From UBA9547 sp043769845 (lineage in GTDB: Bacteria; Bacteroidota; Bacteroidia; Cytophagales; UBA9547): a stretch of DNA of 16,507 nt. The translations under genes were made by a program, and so were the position numbers. The notes under the pieces are model-generated. The model was not told the origin of the DNA and ran no database searches. It saw only the letters and a list, made by a program, of their open reading frames with translations. Where the stretch lies: positions 1 through 16,507 of the forward strand of contig JAYVIX010000148.1 of the NCBI GenBank assembly GCA_043769845.1. The letters are read 5' to 3'. Within the stretch, counting starts at the first letter, position 1. Every line of letters begins with the position of its first letter. Shown one piece after another: positions 1 to 7,631 of this stretch.

Positions 1-1
1 T

Positions 2-3000
2 CTGGATCATACCAATGACGTGAATGGCTATATGCTCCTAGTAAATGGAGATGCATCACTCGGTGAATTTTATCGAGACACAGTAGACAATCTTTGCAAA
101 GGAGCCAATTATGAGTTTGCATCTTATGTAACCAATGTCAATCGTAGACCAGGTACTATATTACCCTCCGTTAGATATGAAATTAGAGATATTAGCGGAG
201 CACTTCTGAATTCGCTGGGTTCAGGTGATATTGCGATCAACACATCTCTGATTTGGATCAAAAAAGGAATTACCTTCAAAGCGAGTACATCATCTGTAAT
301 TTTGGTAATGATTTCGACTGCTCCATCAGGCAATGGCAATGACATTGCGATTGACGATATCGAATTCAGACCATGCTCGCCCATCACGACCAATATTACG
401 CCTTTGGCTCAGGCTTGCGGAAATGGAAATACCACGCTCACTGTGAATCTTAGTGGAAATTCGGATTATCAGTTTTCCCAATGGCAAAAAAGTTCTGATA
501 AGGGAGTGACTTGGAATTACTTCGGCTCGTTGATTACGCAAGCAGTGCCGTCTACCAATTATACGACCAAACTAAATCTTACCAACCTCACACTTTCAGA
601 AGATAGTACACGATACCGCCTTATCGTAGCAACTGATCTAGGCAATCTGGTCGACCCCAATTCTACTTGCAATGTCATTTCACCTGTTTCGCTGGTGCTT
701 GTTTCGCCTTATCCCGTCTTGACAATTACCGATCCTGCCGCGGTTTGCGACAATAAAGTAGATCTTACATTGCCTGCCATCACAGCTGGAAGTACGTTTC
801 CCAAAAATACTACATTGACTTATTTTAGCACTTTGGCCAATGCAAACGCTAGTACAAACTCCATCAGTACAGCCAACGCTAAAATAATCAGCACTACAGG
901 GACTTATTACATCAAAGCTTCAACCAATACAGTGCCTGCTTGCACGGTGAGTAAACCTGTGATTGTAAGGATTGGTTTATTGAAAAAAATCGTATTCGAT
1001 CCTTTAGCGAGTTTTTGCAAAAGCAATCCTGATTTTCAAATAAAAGCCACTTTTTCGAACCTAAGTACTGCTATATGGACAAATAAAAACGGAGATATTT
1101 TGCAATCGGGCATTGCAAGCACTTTGAACGTGCAACCGACTGCCAGCGAATTAGCCAAAGATTCGATGTGGATAAAAGTCACTTCGAACGATAGTCCTAC
1201 TATTTGCCCCAATATAAAAGATTCGATCAAGATCACATTTACATCAGGTCCCACGCTCAAATTGCCAAACGACACGCTTATTTGTGCCTCCAATGCCATC
1301 AACCTGAAACTCAATTCAAATGCCACAAACAGCGATTCGGTGGTGTGGAAAAGTTCTGGAACAATCCTTCCGATTCCTAAAAATGATTTTTCTACATTCC
1401 TGAATCTTACCAATACTTCATTTTTTGAAATAGTGGCCACAGCCTATAAAAAGGGATGTCTTTCAGCTAAAGATACACTTGAAATCAAATTCGACATCAA
1501 ACCCAAAGTTTCGGCCACTGCCACGCCTACTTGTCAGCCTGATTTGCGTGCGATATTAAACGGAACTGAAAGCAAAAACAAAGCCACTTGGAAAAGCTTA
1601 GGAACTGGAAGTTTCAAAAGCGCAACTACTTCTTTTTCAAACGAATACATTCCTTCAAAAACCGACAGCGCAAACAAAAAAGTTGATTTGGTACTCACGT
1701 CCACCAGTCAAGTTTATTGCCCAGCCAAAGACACGACCATTGTTTGGACGATTATTCCTTTGCCGGAGGCTAATGCTGGTATCGATACAAATGTTTGCGT
1801 TGGAAGTACAGTCAAACGAAATACGATTCAGAATATGGATTGGAAATACGAATGGAAAACGCAAAAAAATGGGATAGTCAGAAGTGCCATTTCTGCATTT
1901 TCGTTGAACGCTCTGACTGATACCAATTTTTATTTAACTGTAAAAAACACCCGAAACTGTGTAGCCGAAGACAGTATGAAAGTGAAAGTAGAAATGCTTC
2001 CAAAAGTTTCTGCCACTGCTAAACCTACTTGTCAGCCCGATATGCGAGTGATATTAAACGGAACTGAAAGCAAAAACAAAGCCATTTGGAAAAGCTTAGG
2101 AACTGGAAATTTCAAAAACGCAACTACTTCTTTTTCAAACGAATATATTCCTTCAAAATCCGATAGCGCCAACAAAATGCTTGATTTGGTGCTCACGTCC
2201 ACCAGTCAAGTTTATTGTCCAGCTAAGGATACTGCCATTGTTTGGACGATCATTCCTTTGCCGGTGGCCAATGCTGGAATCGATACCAATGTGTGTGTCG
2301 GAGGTACTGTCAAACGAAATACGATTCAGAATATGGATTGGAAATATGAATGGAATTATTTGAATAATAATTCATTTAATTATGATGTTCAATTTGTGGC
2401 TTCCAAAGACACAACTGTACTTTTTTTGAAAGTGACCAATAGTCGGGATTGTTTGGTGTTGGACAGTGCCAGTGTTTTTGGAATTCTAGCTCCTGAGATC
2501 GAATTGGATTCAAAAATCTGTCTTTCGCAAGACACCATGCTCAGTGCCAAAGTTAAAAATCCGCCAGCATTAGGTGTGTATGATTGGAAAAAAGACAATG
2601 TTTCGCTTACCAATTCTGCAAAATCTATTTGGACGAATAGTCCTGGAGTATATATGTACGAATATTATTTTGCTGGAACGTGCCATGCCAAAGATTCAAT
2701 CATCGTTCACAAAGCACCAAAACTGATTCTGAAAGACACCGCGGCTTGTGAAAATAGTGAGATAAAATTGGTGGCAAATCCAATTTCAGGTGCGAGCTAT
2801 TTTTGGGGAAATTCAGCTGCAAGTTCCCATATGTTTTCGACCAATATTAAAAAAGGCATTTTGAATCTGAAAGTAATCGTAGTCGATATCAATGCTTGCC
2901 AAGATATCGCCTTTGTGAATGCTATCGCATATCCTTTGCCAGTTATTTCAATGCCTACTGTTTACAAACATTGCTACGAAACCGATGCGCCTTTGGTGCT

Positions 3001-3451
3001 TAGTCCAAATGCTTTTGCAAAATACAAGTGGTTTTTAGAAGGGATTCAGATTCATTCGAGCCAAAGTATTTCGGTTGCGCCCGAGCAAGATACTTTTTAC
3101 GAATTGGAAGTAGAAAACGCAGGCGGTTGCAAAGATACCGCCAAGTTGTTGGTGCGAAAAGTATGTAAACCTCGGCTATTTGTGCCCAACGTAATCACGC
3201 CATCCAGCAACGATGTCAATGCTACATTGCAGATTTTTGGCAAACATTATACTCATTTCGAAATTTCTATTTTCAATCGATGGGGCGAAATTATTTTTCA
3301 TTCCAAAGACGTAAAAGACTCCTGGAATGGCGATTATCTGAATGAAAATATGCCCATCGGAAACTACCAGTGGCAAGTGACCTACGAAGGAGATACCGAA
3401 GAATACAAAGGACCATATTCGCAAACGGGCGATGTGGCGGTGGTGAGGTAA
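2..3451 (+). CDS. Large secreted adhesin-like protein with T9SS type B (CHU_C) sorting domain, 5'-truncated
   Basis: The frame is open to the window edge, so the true start lies upstream; the first in-frame GTG at 20 is not a credible start. About 1,149 residues are visible. Numbered from the GTG, residues 1-118 look like a jelly-roll/MAM-like module ending in GNDIAIDDIEF-RPC. Residues 120-1050 are many Ig/PKD-like beta modules with paired cysteines, typical of Bacteroidota surface proteins. Residues 495-612 and 661-778 are near-identical copies. Residues about 1055-1143 form the gliding-motility-associated CHU_C domain (LFVPNVITPSSNDVNA, then FNRWGEIIF, then a W-N-G turn, ending GDVAVVR), which is the type B signal for export and surface attachment by the type IX system. 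Being secreted is well supported. A role in adhesion is inferred from architecture only; no catalytic domain is seen. Transcription ends at the hairpin at 3463-3493. Confidence 0.9.
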   Translation: MDHTNDVNGYMLLVNGDASLGEFYRDTVDNLCKGANYEFASYVTNVNRRPGTILPSVRYEIRDISGALLNSLGSGDIAINTSLIWIKKGITFKASTSSVILVMISTAPSGNGNDIAIDDIEFRPCSPITTNITPLAQACGNGNTTLTVNLSGNSDYQFSQWQKSSDKGVTWNYFGSLITQAVPSTNYTTKLNLTNLTLSEDSTRYRLIVATDLGNLVDPNSTCNVISPVSLVLVSPYPVLTITDPAAVCDNKVDLTLPAITAGSTFPKNTTLTYFSTLANANASTNSISTANAKIISTTGTYYIKASTNTVPACTVSKPVIVRIGLLKKIVFDPLASFCKSNPDFQIKATFSNLSTAIWTNKNGDILQSGIASTLNVQPTASELAKDSMWIKVTSNDSPTICPNIKDSIKITFTSGPTLKLPNDTLICASNAINLKLNSNATNSDSVVWKSSGTILPIPKNDFSTFLNLTNTSFFEIVATAYKKGCLSAKDTLEIKFDIKPKVSATATPTCQPDLRAILNGTESKNKATWKSLGTGSFKSATTSFSNEYIPSKTDSANKKVDLVLTSTSQVYCPAKDTTIVWTIIPLPEANAGIDTNVCVGSTVKRNTIQNMDWKYEWKTQKNGIVRSAISAFSLNALTDTNFYLTVKNTRNCVAEDSMKVKVEMLPKVSATAKPTCQPDMRVILNGTESKNKAIWKSLGTGNFKNATTSFSNEYIPSKSDSANKMLDLVLTSTSQVYCPAKDTAIVWTIIPLPVANAGIDTNVCVGGTVKRNTIQNMDWKYEWNYLNNNSFNYDVQFVASKDTTVLFLKVTNSRDCLVLDSASVFGILAPEIELDSKICLSQDTMLSAKVKNPPALGVYDWKKDNVSLTNSAKSIWTNSPGVYMYEYYFAGTCHAKDSIIVHKAPKLILKDTAACENSEIKLVANPISGASYFWGNSAASSHMFSTNIKKGILNLKVIVVDINACQDIAFVNAIAYPLPVISMPTVYKHCYETDAPLVLSPNAFAKYKWFLEGIQIHSSQSISVAPEQDTFYELEVENAGGCKDTAKLLVRKVCKPRLFVPNVITPSSNDVNATLQIFGKHYTHFEISIFNRWGEIIFHSKDVKDSWNGDYLNENMPIGNYQWQVTYEGDTEEYKGPYSQTGDVAVVR
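1502..1855 (+). repeat. Internal direct repeat, copy 1 (354 bp)
   Basis: This is the first copy of a 354-base direct repeat inside the adhesin gene; the second copy starts exactly 498 bases (166 codons) downstream, so the frame is kept. A hand count gives about 37 base differences (near 90% identity) and 12 differences in 118 residues. Most changes are in third codon positions. The encoded module runs from PKVSATATPTCQPD to NMDWKYEW. Confidence 0.9.
2000..2353 (+). repeat. Internal direct repeat, copy 2 (354 bp)
   Basis: Second copy of the 354-base module (PKVSATAKPTCQPD to NMDWKYEW). Similarity stops sharply after the WKYEW codons: copy 1 continues into KTQKNGIV and copy 2 into NYLNNNSF. 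The sharp edge suggests duplication or gene conversion of a defined segment. Confidence 0.9.
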
Positions 3452-3462
3452 TCTAACGTAAA

Positions 3463-3493
3463 AAAGCCTGACAGTAAAATACCATCAGGCTTT
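3463..3493. terminator. Bidirectional hairpin terminator between convergent genes
   Basis: A perfect 9-bp inverted repeat (AAAGCCTGA at 3463-3471, TCAGGCTTT at 3485-3493) has a 13-base loop. It begins 12 bases after the adhesin stop and ends 20 bases before the stop of the convergent gene at 3513. The A-run on one side and T-run on the other suit Rho-independent termination in both directions. Confidence 0.8.
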
Positions 3494-3512
3494 CGATGCA
3501 TTTATTTCAGAA

Positions 3513-4754
3513 CTATTGCATGATTAGCTTCTGAGTTTTCGATTTGCCGTTAGCTACCAATGTGATAAAATAAGCTCCTTTTGGCAATTGGTCGATATTG
3601 AAATGTGACTGATTTGCGCTCAAAAGCTGTGTTTGTACCAGCTCGCCCAACACGGTAGCAATGGTCAATTCGGCCGATACAAACGATTCGTTGATCGTGA
3701 TCTGTGCCGTATTTACCGCTGGGTTTGGGTGTATTTTGAATCTGGTTTCATTTGCACTTTCACTATTTATTTCCAAAGGACTTTCTGAATATTTAAAAAT
3801 CCCTGAAATCAATGGTTTAACATTTCCTCCTGAGTTCAAAATCACAAACAATTCATCTTTTGCATTTAGAAACAGTTCAGTTTGGACACCTTTGGGCAGT
3901 CCTGCTGAAATCTTAGGAAAAGTCAATCCTAAATCTGTGCTTTTTCGAATCTGAGCATCATAAATCACAAAAATTTCGTCTTTTGAATTGATTGCAATAC
4001 TTGTGGCAGCTGCACCGAATTCGGTTCCGACCGTTACCCAAGTTTCGCCATTGTCGGTCGAACGGAAAATGCCATAACCCAATCTGTCAGTGGCAATTAG
4101 CGTACCATTGCTCGTTTTTACCATATCGTCTATGATATAATTATACCACGAAATTTCAGTCATTGCGGTGCCATTCAAAGAAGAGGGGAATTTAATTTTC
4201 GACATATCGGATTGGTCGATATAGCCAAAACCTGATCCGTAGGAAAACAGAAACAAGCGGCCGTTGCTGCCTACGCAATATTTTGGCCCAAATTTGAATT
4301 TGAAGTCTCCCAATTTTGCTCCTTTTACGCCAGCGGCCGAGTATCGAAAAAGGCTATCTGGAAAGCCAGCAGAACCGCCAATGATGGTTCCATTTGGAAA
4401 TTCGGCAAAACCCGAAGCTGCAAAAGGAGTAGACCAAGCGTTGCCAACTAATTTCTGACACGACAAAAATCCACCTCCAAGCAGGAAGTTGTTTTCTTTG
4501 AAACCAAACAAATAATCGCCTGCAAAACTAAAAGTCGGGAGTTTAGACCAAGTATTCCCATCAGTTGAAGTAAAATGATTGACCACCGTACTGCCCCATC
4601 TTTGTCCAGAAATCAGCACTTGATTGTCGATTTGAGCCAATCCTTTTACTTTTATACTATCGGCAATGCCAGAAATTTTTGTCCAAGACTGCGAAAACGC
4701 AGATTGGAAAGTGAAAGTCACAATTAGACTTGAAATGAGAAAACAGTTTTTCAT
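3513..4754 (-). CDS. Secreted BNR-repeat protein with T9SS type A C-terminal sorting domain
   Basis: A 413-residue protein. Residues 1-22 are a Sec signal peptide (MKNCFLISSL..SAFSQ). The body is beta-rich with BNR/sialidase-like Asp-box motifs S-x-D-x-G-x-T-W: TSTDGNTW near 62-69, RSTDNGETW at 231-239 and a weaker KSTDLGLTF at 271-279. This suggests a beta-propeller of the BNR/Vps10-like kind. Residues about 339-413 (FKIHPNPAVNT, then a beta-sandwich ending KTQKLIMQ) are the Por_Secre_tail type A sorting domain, which directs outer-membrane passage by the T9SS and is normally cleaved. Asp boxes are structural, so they do not show sialidase activity, and I see no arginine triad. It ends against the shared terminator at 3463-3493. 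It lies 111 bases downstream of the AraC-type regulator on the same strand and may be its target (inference). Confidence 0.88.
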   Translation of the reverse strand: MKNCFLISSLIVTFTFQSAFSQSWTKISGIADSIKVKGLAQIDNQVLISGQRWGSTVVNHFTSTDGNTWSKLPTFSFAGDYLFGFKENNFLLGGGFLSCQKLVGNAWSTPFAASGFAEFPNGTIIGGSAGFPDSLFRYSAAGVKGAKLGDFKFKFGPKYCVGSNGRLFLFSYGSGFGYIDQSDMSKIKFPSSLNGTAMTEISWYNYIIDDMVKTSNGTLIATDRLGYGIFRSTDNGETWVTVGTEFGAAATSIAINSKDEIFVIYDAQIRKSTDLGLTFPKISAGLPKGVQTELFLNAKDELFVILNSGGNVKPLISGIFKYSESPLEINSESANETRFKIHPNPAVNTAQITINESFVSAELTIATVLGELVQTQLLSANQSHFNIDQLPKGAYFITLVANGKSKTQKLIMQ

Positions 4755-4771
4755 TGGATTTTAGGTTAATT

Positions 4772-4800
4772 CAACAGTACAATAACACCTAAATCTTAGG
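4772..4800 (-). promoter_or_regulatory. Possible promoter and small palindrome upstream of the BNR protein gene
   Basis: On the minus strand TACTGTTG (4772-4779) matches the Bacteroidota -7 consensus TAnnTTTG in all but one position, about 18 bases before the start codon. Just upstream is a perfect inverted repeat CCTAA-atc-TTAGG (4788-4800), placed where an operator could lie. No well-spaced -33 TTTG box is seen, so the call is weak. Confidence 0.25.
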
Positions 4801-4817
4801 CATTTCAAGAAAGAATA

Positions 4818-4842
4818 AGTCCAAGAATACTGAAACTGGACT
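4818..4842. terminator. Weak hairpin downstream of the AraC-type gene
   Basis: AGTCCA (4818-4823) and TGGACT (4837-4842) form a 6-bp stem with a 13-base loop. An A/T-rich run (GTTTTATTTTTT on the plus strand) flanks one side and a moderately T-rich run flanks the other on the minus strand. It could attenuate transcription between the regulator and the BNR gene. The stem is short. Confidence 0.3.
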
Positions 4843-4865
4843 GTTTTATTTTTTAAATAATTGAT

Positions 4866-5993
4866 TTATAGCGATTTGTATTGTGAAGGTGTTAGGCCTG
4901 TGTGTTTTTTGAAAACCGAGAAAAAGGATGACCGAGAACTGAAACCTGCCATTTTTCCAATTGCTTCGATTTTTAGATGCTGATTTTTTGCTTCGACTAA
5001 TAAGGATTTTGCTTCATCTACTCGGTATTTATTCACCATATCGACAAACGACATGTTCAGTCCTTGGTTGATTGTTTGTGACAACTCAAGCGGACTCATC
5101 CGTACTTCTTCGGCAAATTTTTGAAGACTCAGTTCTGGTTTTTTGTAAGACTGATTGGACGATAAATAGAAAGCTATTTGGCTCAGTTGTGCTTCTTGTT
5201 GCTGTTTTTCTTCTTCATTTAAAATTAATATTTTTTCTTTTATTAATTCTTCTGATTGGTTCAATTTGGTGATATTTTCGAAGGTGACCGTGTGTTGAAA
5301 ATTCTTGTAAACGATAAACGAATAAACGCTCAAAGAAACAATGGGCAAGATGACCAAATCGCAGAAATAATACGTTTTCGAAAAGAAAGCAATCGCAACG
5401 GTGTAGGACAAAATCATCACGATGGTATTGATAATCATGTAATTGACAAAATCATTTGCCCATTTTTGCTTCACTTTTACCGCAATATTTTCGGACTCTC
5501 TTTTTTCTTTTCGGTAAAGAATGATTTTTCTTTTAGCCACAATCAGATAAAACAAAATGTGCAACAACAGTAAGGCATTTATCAGAACTAATGGAACATG
5601 ATTTCCTTCCAATGTTTCGTGTAGATATATTTGAATCGTTTCGTTTGGCAAAAACAAATAATAAAGTCCACCCAAAAACAAAATGACAGCTGGGGCAAAA
5701 TGCCAATACCAGTTTCGGGGAAGTTTTTGTTCGTGAAGAAGTGTGGAATAGGCGAAAAGGGCGCAACCAAACGAAAAATTCAAGCCAGTCAAACTCATTT
5801 GCAAAGTCAACAAAATCGAATTTCTGAAATAATTGAACAACAAATTGTTGACACTTGTATGTAAACAGATGTAAATGATCAAAGCCAACCAGAAATTGGC
5901 TTTAAAACTATCTTTCTTCAAAAGAATAGCGATAGTCATGACCGTCAGATTGAAAATGACGAATAGATTCAGGAATAAAATAGAGGATTGCAA
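4866..5993 (-). CDS. Membrane-anchored AraC-family transcriptional regulator (7TM N-terminus)
   Basis: A 375-residue protein. The N-terminal half has seven hydrophobic segments (about residues 4-25, 33-50, 61-84, 98-115, 133-153, 184-204, 211-229). A charged, Gln/Glu-rich, probably coiled-coil linker follows (236-270). A C-terminal AraC domain holds two helix-turn-helix units: near 288-310 (LSLQKFAEEVRMSPLELSQT) and 340-362 (IEAIGKMAGFSSRSSFF), ending GLTPSQYKSL. AraC proteins of this layout are common in Bacteroidota and are thought to sense a membrane or envelope signal while binding DNA. The start is a TTG (5993); an in-frame TAA lies five codons upstream, and the first internal ATG (residue 19, at 5939) would cut TM1 in half, so TTG fits the topology better. 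No clear promoter was found in the 154-base divergent gap to the map-like gene. Ligand and targets are unknown; autoregulation and control of the BNR gene are inferences. Confidence 0.85.
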   Translation of the reverse strand: MQSSILFLNLFVIFNLTVMTIAILLKKDSFKANFWLALIIYICLHTSVNNLLFNYFRNSILLTLQMSLTGLNFSFGCALFAYSTLLHEQKLPRNWYWHFAPAVILFLGGLYYLFLPNETIQIYLHETLEGNHVPLVLINALLLLHILFYLIVAKRKIILYRKEKRESENIAVKVKQKWANDFVNYMIINTIVMILSYTVAIAFFSKTYYFCDLVILPIVSLSVYSFIVYKNFQHTVTFENITKLNQSEELIKEKILILNEEEKQQQEAQLSQIAFYLSSNQSYKKPELSLQKFAEEVRMSPLELSQTINQGLNMSFVDMVNKYRVDEAKSLLVEAKNQHLKIEAIGKMAGFSSRSSFFSVFKKHTGLTPSQYKSL

Positions 5994-6147
5994 AGAATTG
6001 GTGATTTAAATGCAAGCTAGAATTAATTTTACCGAATGAAAATTTCGTTGGAAGACGATATGAAGGAGTGAATAGAAAATAATCAATTGGACAGATTTTG
6101 TATTTAGCATAAAATCAGCCACTTATAAGCTAATCAAGTAGAAAAAC

Positions 6148-6912
6148 ATGATAATCTCGTCTGAAGAGGAATTGGTAGGAATGCAAAAAGCAAGTGAAGC
6201 AGTGGCTTATGCATTGAAAGAAATGAGAAATTATGCTCAAATAGGAATGAGTACCAAGCAACTGGACGAATATGGAGGGCAAATTCTGAAAGATCTTGGC
6301 GCAAAATCAGCTCCTTATGTCACCTATGGTTTTCCGGGCTGGACGTGTATCAGCGTCAATAACGAGTTTTGCCACGGTATTCCATCCGAAAAAAGAATTT
6401 TGAACGAAGGCGATTTGGTCAATATTGATGTTTCGGCCGAATTGGGCGGCTTTTTTTCCGACAATGGCGGCTCATTTATTATCGGTTCCGATTTGAACAA
6501 ACATCAAGTTTTGGTTGATGCTTCAAAACAGATTTTGCGCAAAGCGATAAGTAATATCAAATCGGGTGTTCTTATTTCTGATATTGGTTTGTTGATAGAG
6601 ACAGAAGCAAAAAAACGGGGTTTCAGAGTGATCAAAAACCTGACTGGTCATGGTGTAGGGCGTAGTTTGCACGAAGAACCAACCGAAATTGCCAATTACC
6701 GAGACCGAGCTTACAGGGTTCGATTCAAGAAAAATTCGGTTGTTGCCATCGAAACTTTTATCACTACCCATTCGACCCATGCCGATACGCTGGAAGATGG
6801 CTGGACGATGGTAGGAAATAGGGGTGGGTTCATGGCGCAACACGAACACACCGTAGTCGTGACTGAAAATCAACCCAAAATACTAACATTAATGAATGGA
6901 ATCTGGGACTGA
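6148..6912 (+). CDS. map: Type I methionine aminopeptidase (variant paralogue-like)
   Basis: A 254-residue cytoplasmic metallopeptidase that would remove the initiator methionine from nascent proteins. All expected metal ligands of the pita-bread fold are visible: D94 and D105 (NIDVSAELGGFFSDN, the D-x10-D spacing), H168 (TGHGVGRSLHEEP), E202 (VAIETF) and E233 (AQHEHTVVVTE). H76 in FCHGIP matches the substrate-binding histidine. The length suits a short type I enzyme without an N-terminal zinc extension. It departs from the standard consensus: IETF replaces the usual IEPM, and DNGGSF follows the second aspartate instead of DTS-type sequence. It may therefore be a second paralogue alongside a housekeeping map near ribosomal genes (inference). 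It stands alone on its strand, divergent from the AraC-type gene and followed by a heptamer array. The ATG at 6148 gives the expected N-terminus. Confidence 0.9.
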   Translation: MIISSEEELVGMQKASEAVAYALKEMRNYAQIGMSTKQLDEYGGQILKDLGAKSAPYVTYGFPGWTCISVNNEFCHGIPSEKRILNEGDLVNIDVSAELGGFFSDNGGSFIIGSDLNKHQVLVDASKQILRKAISNIKSGVLISDIGLLIETEAKKRGFRVIKNLTGHGVGRSLHEEPTEIANYRDRAYRVRFKKNSVVAIETFITTHSTHADTLEDGWTMVGNRGGFMAQHEHTVVVTENQPKILTLMNGIWD

Positions 6913-6915
6913 GCT

Positions 6916-6950
6916 ACTAACTAACTACTAAATTCTAACAACTAACTACT
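6916..6950. repeat. Degenerate heptamer array (five units)
   Basis: Five consecutive 7-base units, ACTAACT, AACTACT, AAATTCT, AACAACT and AACTACT, begin 4 bases after the map stop codon. On the minus strand each unit starts AGT or AGA. The 11-mer AACTAACTACT occurs twice, 21 bases (three units) apart. Similar period-7 DNA occurs at 9043-9077, 15907-15974 and 16405-16430. Its function is unknown. Confidence 0.65.
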
Positions 6951-6956
6951 GGTTTA

Positions 6957-6990
6957 TTTGTGCTATTTATTATTGCTTTAGTTATATTTA
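6957..6990 (+). promoter_or_regulatory. Possible promoter for the DUF4468-like gene
   Basis: TTTG (6957-6960) and TATATTTA (6983-6990) resemble the Bacteroidota -33 TTTG and -7 TAnnTTTG boxes, with one mismatch in the latter. The spacing of 22 is slightly longer than usual. The predicted transcript start would fall only a few bases before the ATG at 7005, which lowers confidence but argues against a start at 6960. Confidence 0.3.
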
Positions 6991-7004
6991 TCAAAAATTT
7001 AACG

Positions 7005-7517
7005 ATGAAAACATACCTCTTTCTTTTTATGGCATTTGTTTCGATGCCTTTGTTTGCTCAAGACAATGCCAAATTGAGCCATTCGGAAGTAGTTGAGGTA
7101 GCTGGCGCCAACGCCAAAACGCTTACTGATAGGGCAACTACTTTTATGAAGTTGAAAAAAATAGAGCCTAGAACGATGGCCAATACCATCAGCGGAATCG
7201 GAACACTTACTGTGGCTTACACAAGTGTAAAAAAAGGTGCAGAATCGGGTTTTATCAAATTTGGGATCAAAATGATGATCAAAGATGGTAAATACAAAAT
7301 CGACCTGACCGATTTCAGACATGAAGGCATGCAAGGCAAAAGTGCTGGCGGACCACTTGATTTGGCCAAGCCAGAATGTGGGCCAGCTCAGATAACGGAT
7401 GCTTCGTGGGCAAAAATCAAAACTGATGCTCCTGAATTGATGAAGGCATTTGTGCAAGAACTGAAAACCAAAATGGACAATCCTGTAAAAGCAACTCCAG
7501 TAAATACTGATTTCTAA
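7005..7517 (+). CDS. Small exported protein, DUF4468-like
   Basis: A 170-residue protein. The ATG at 7005 was chosen over an in-frame GTG at 6960 because MKTYLFLFMAFVSMPLFAQ is a clean signal peptide (cleavage after A-Q or F-A), whereas the longer form adds 15 hydrophobic residues and overlaps promoter-like DNA. The mature part has an LTDRATTFMK start, a central segment (IKFGIKMMIKDGKYKIDLTDFRHEG) with the K-D-G-K-Y strand pattern of DUF4468 (TBP-like fold) proteins, and a charged helix near the C-terminus (ELMKAFVQELKTKM). DUF4468 proteins are exported Bacteroidota proteins of unknown function. No lipobox or T9SS tail is present, so it is probably periplasmic. The family call rests on pattern only. 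It is followed by a strong terminator, so it appears monocistronic. Confidence 0.7.
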   Translation: MKTYLFLFMAFVSMPLFAQDNAKLSHSEVVEVAGANAKTLTDRATTFMKLKKIEPRTMANTISGIGTLTVAYTSVKKGAESGFIKFGIKMMIKDGKYKIDLTDFRHEGMQGKSAGGPLDLAKPECGPAQITDASWAKIKTDAPELMKAFVQELKTKMDNPVKATPVNTDF

Positions 7518-7537
7518 TCTTTGCGTTTATCGCTTTT

Positions 7538-7573
7538 CAAAAATGCCAACTTTGTGAAAAGTTGGCATTTTTG
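7538..7573 (+). terminator. Strong Rho-independent terminator
   Basis: A perfect 16-bp stem (CAAAAATGCCAACTTT at 7538-7553, pairing with 7558-7573) is closed by a GTGA loop of the stable GNRA type and followed by TTTTTAT. It lies 20 bases after the stop of the DUF4468-like gene and insulates it from the next gene. The A-run on the 5' side would allow some reverse activity. Confidence 0.92.
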
Positions 7574-7631
7574 TTTTTATTCCAATATTTCCCACAGAAT
7601 CCTTTATTTTGCTCCGATTTCATAAACTGTT

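Noticed and set aside
1036..1440. 134-codon minus-strand open frame inside the adhesin gene
   Set aside because: It is antisense to the Ig-like modules, has no domain signature and no promoter box, and is best explained by the base composition of the sense gene.
1502..2353. Direct repeats as a possible CRISPR or mobile element
   Set aside because: The copies are 354 bases long, in frame and inside a coding region, with no terminal inverted repeats or transposase. They are protein-module repeats.
5994..6147. Promoters in the divergent gap between the AraC-type gene and map
   Set aside because: Partial matches (TAGCTTG on the minus strand, TTTTG-TATTTAG on the plus strand) lack correct spacing or key bases, so I do not call them.
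6960..7004. Upstream GTG extension of the DUF4468-like gene
   Set aside because: It would put a second hydrophobic stretch before a complete signal peptide, and it overlaps the promoter-like boxes.
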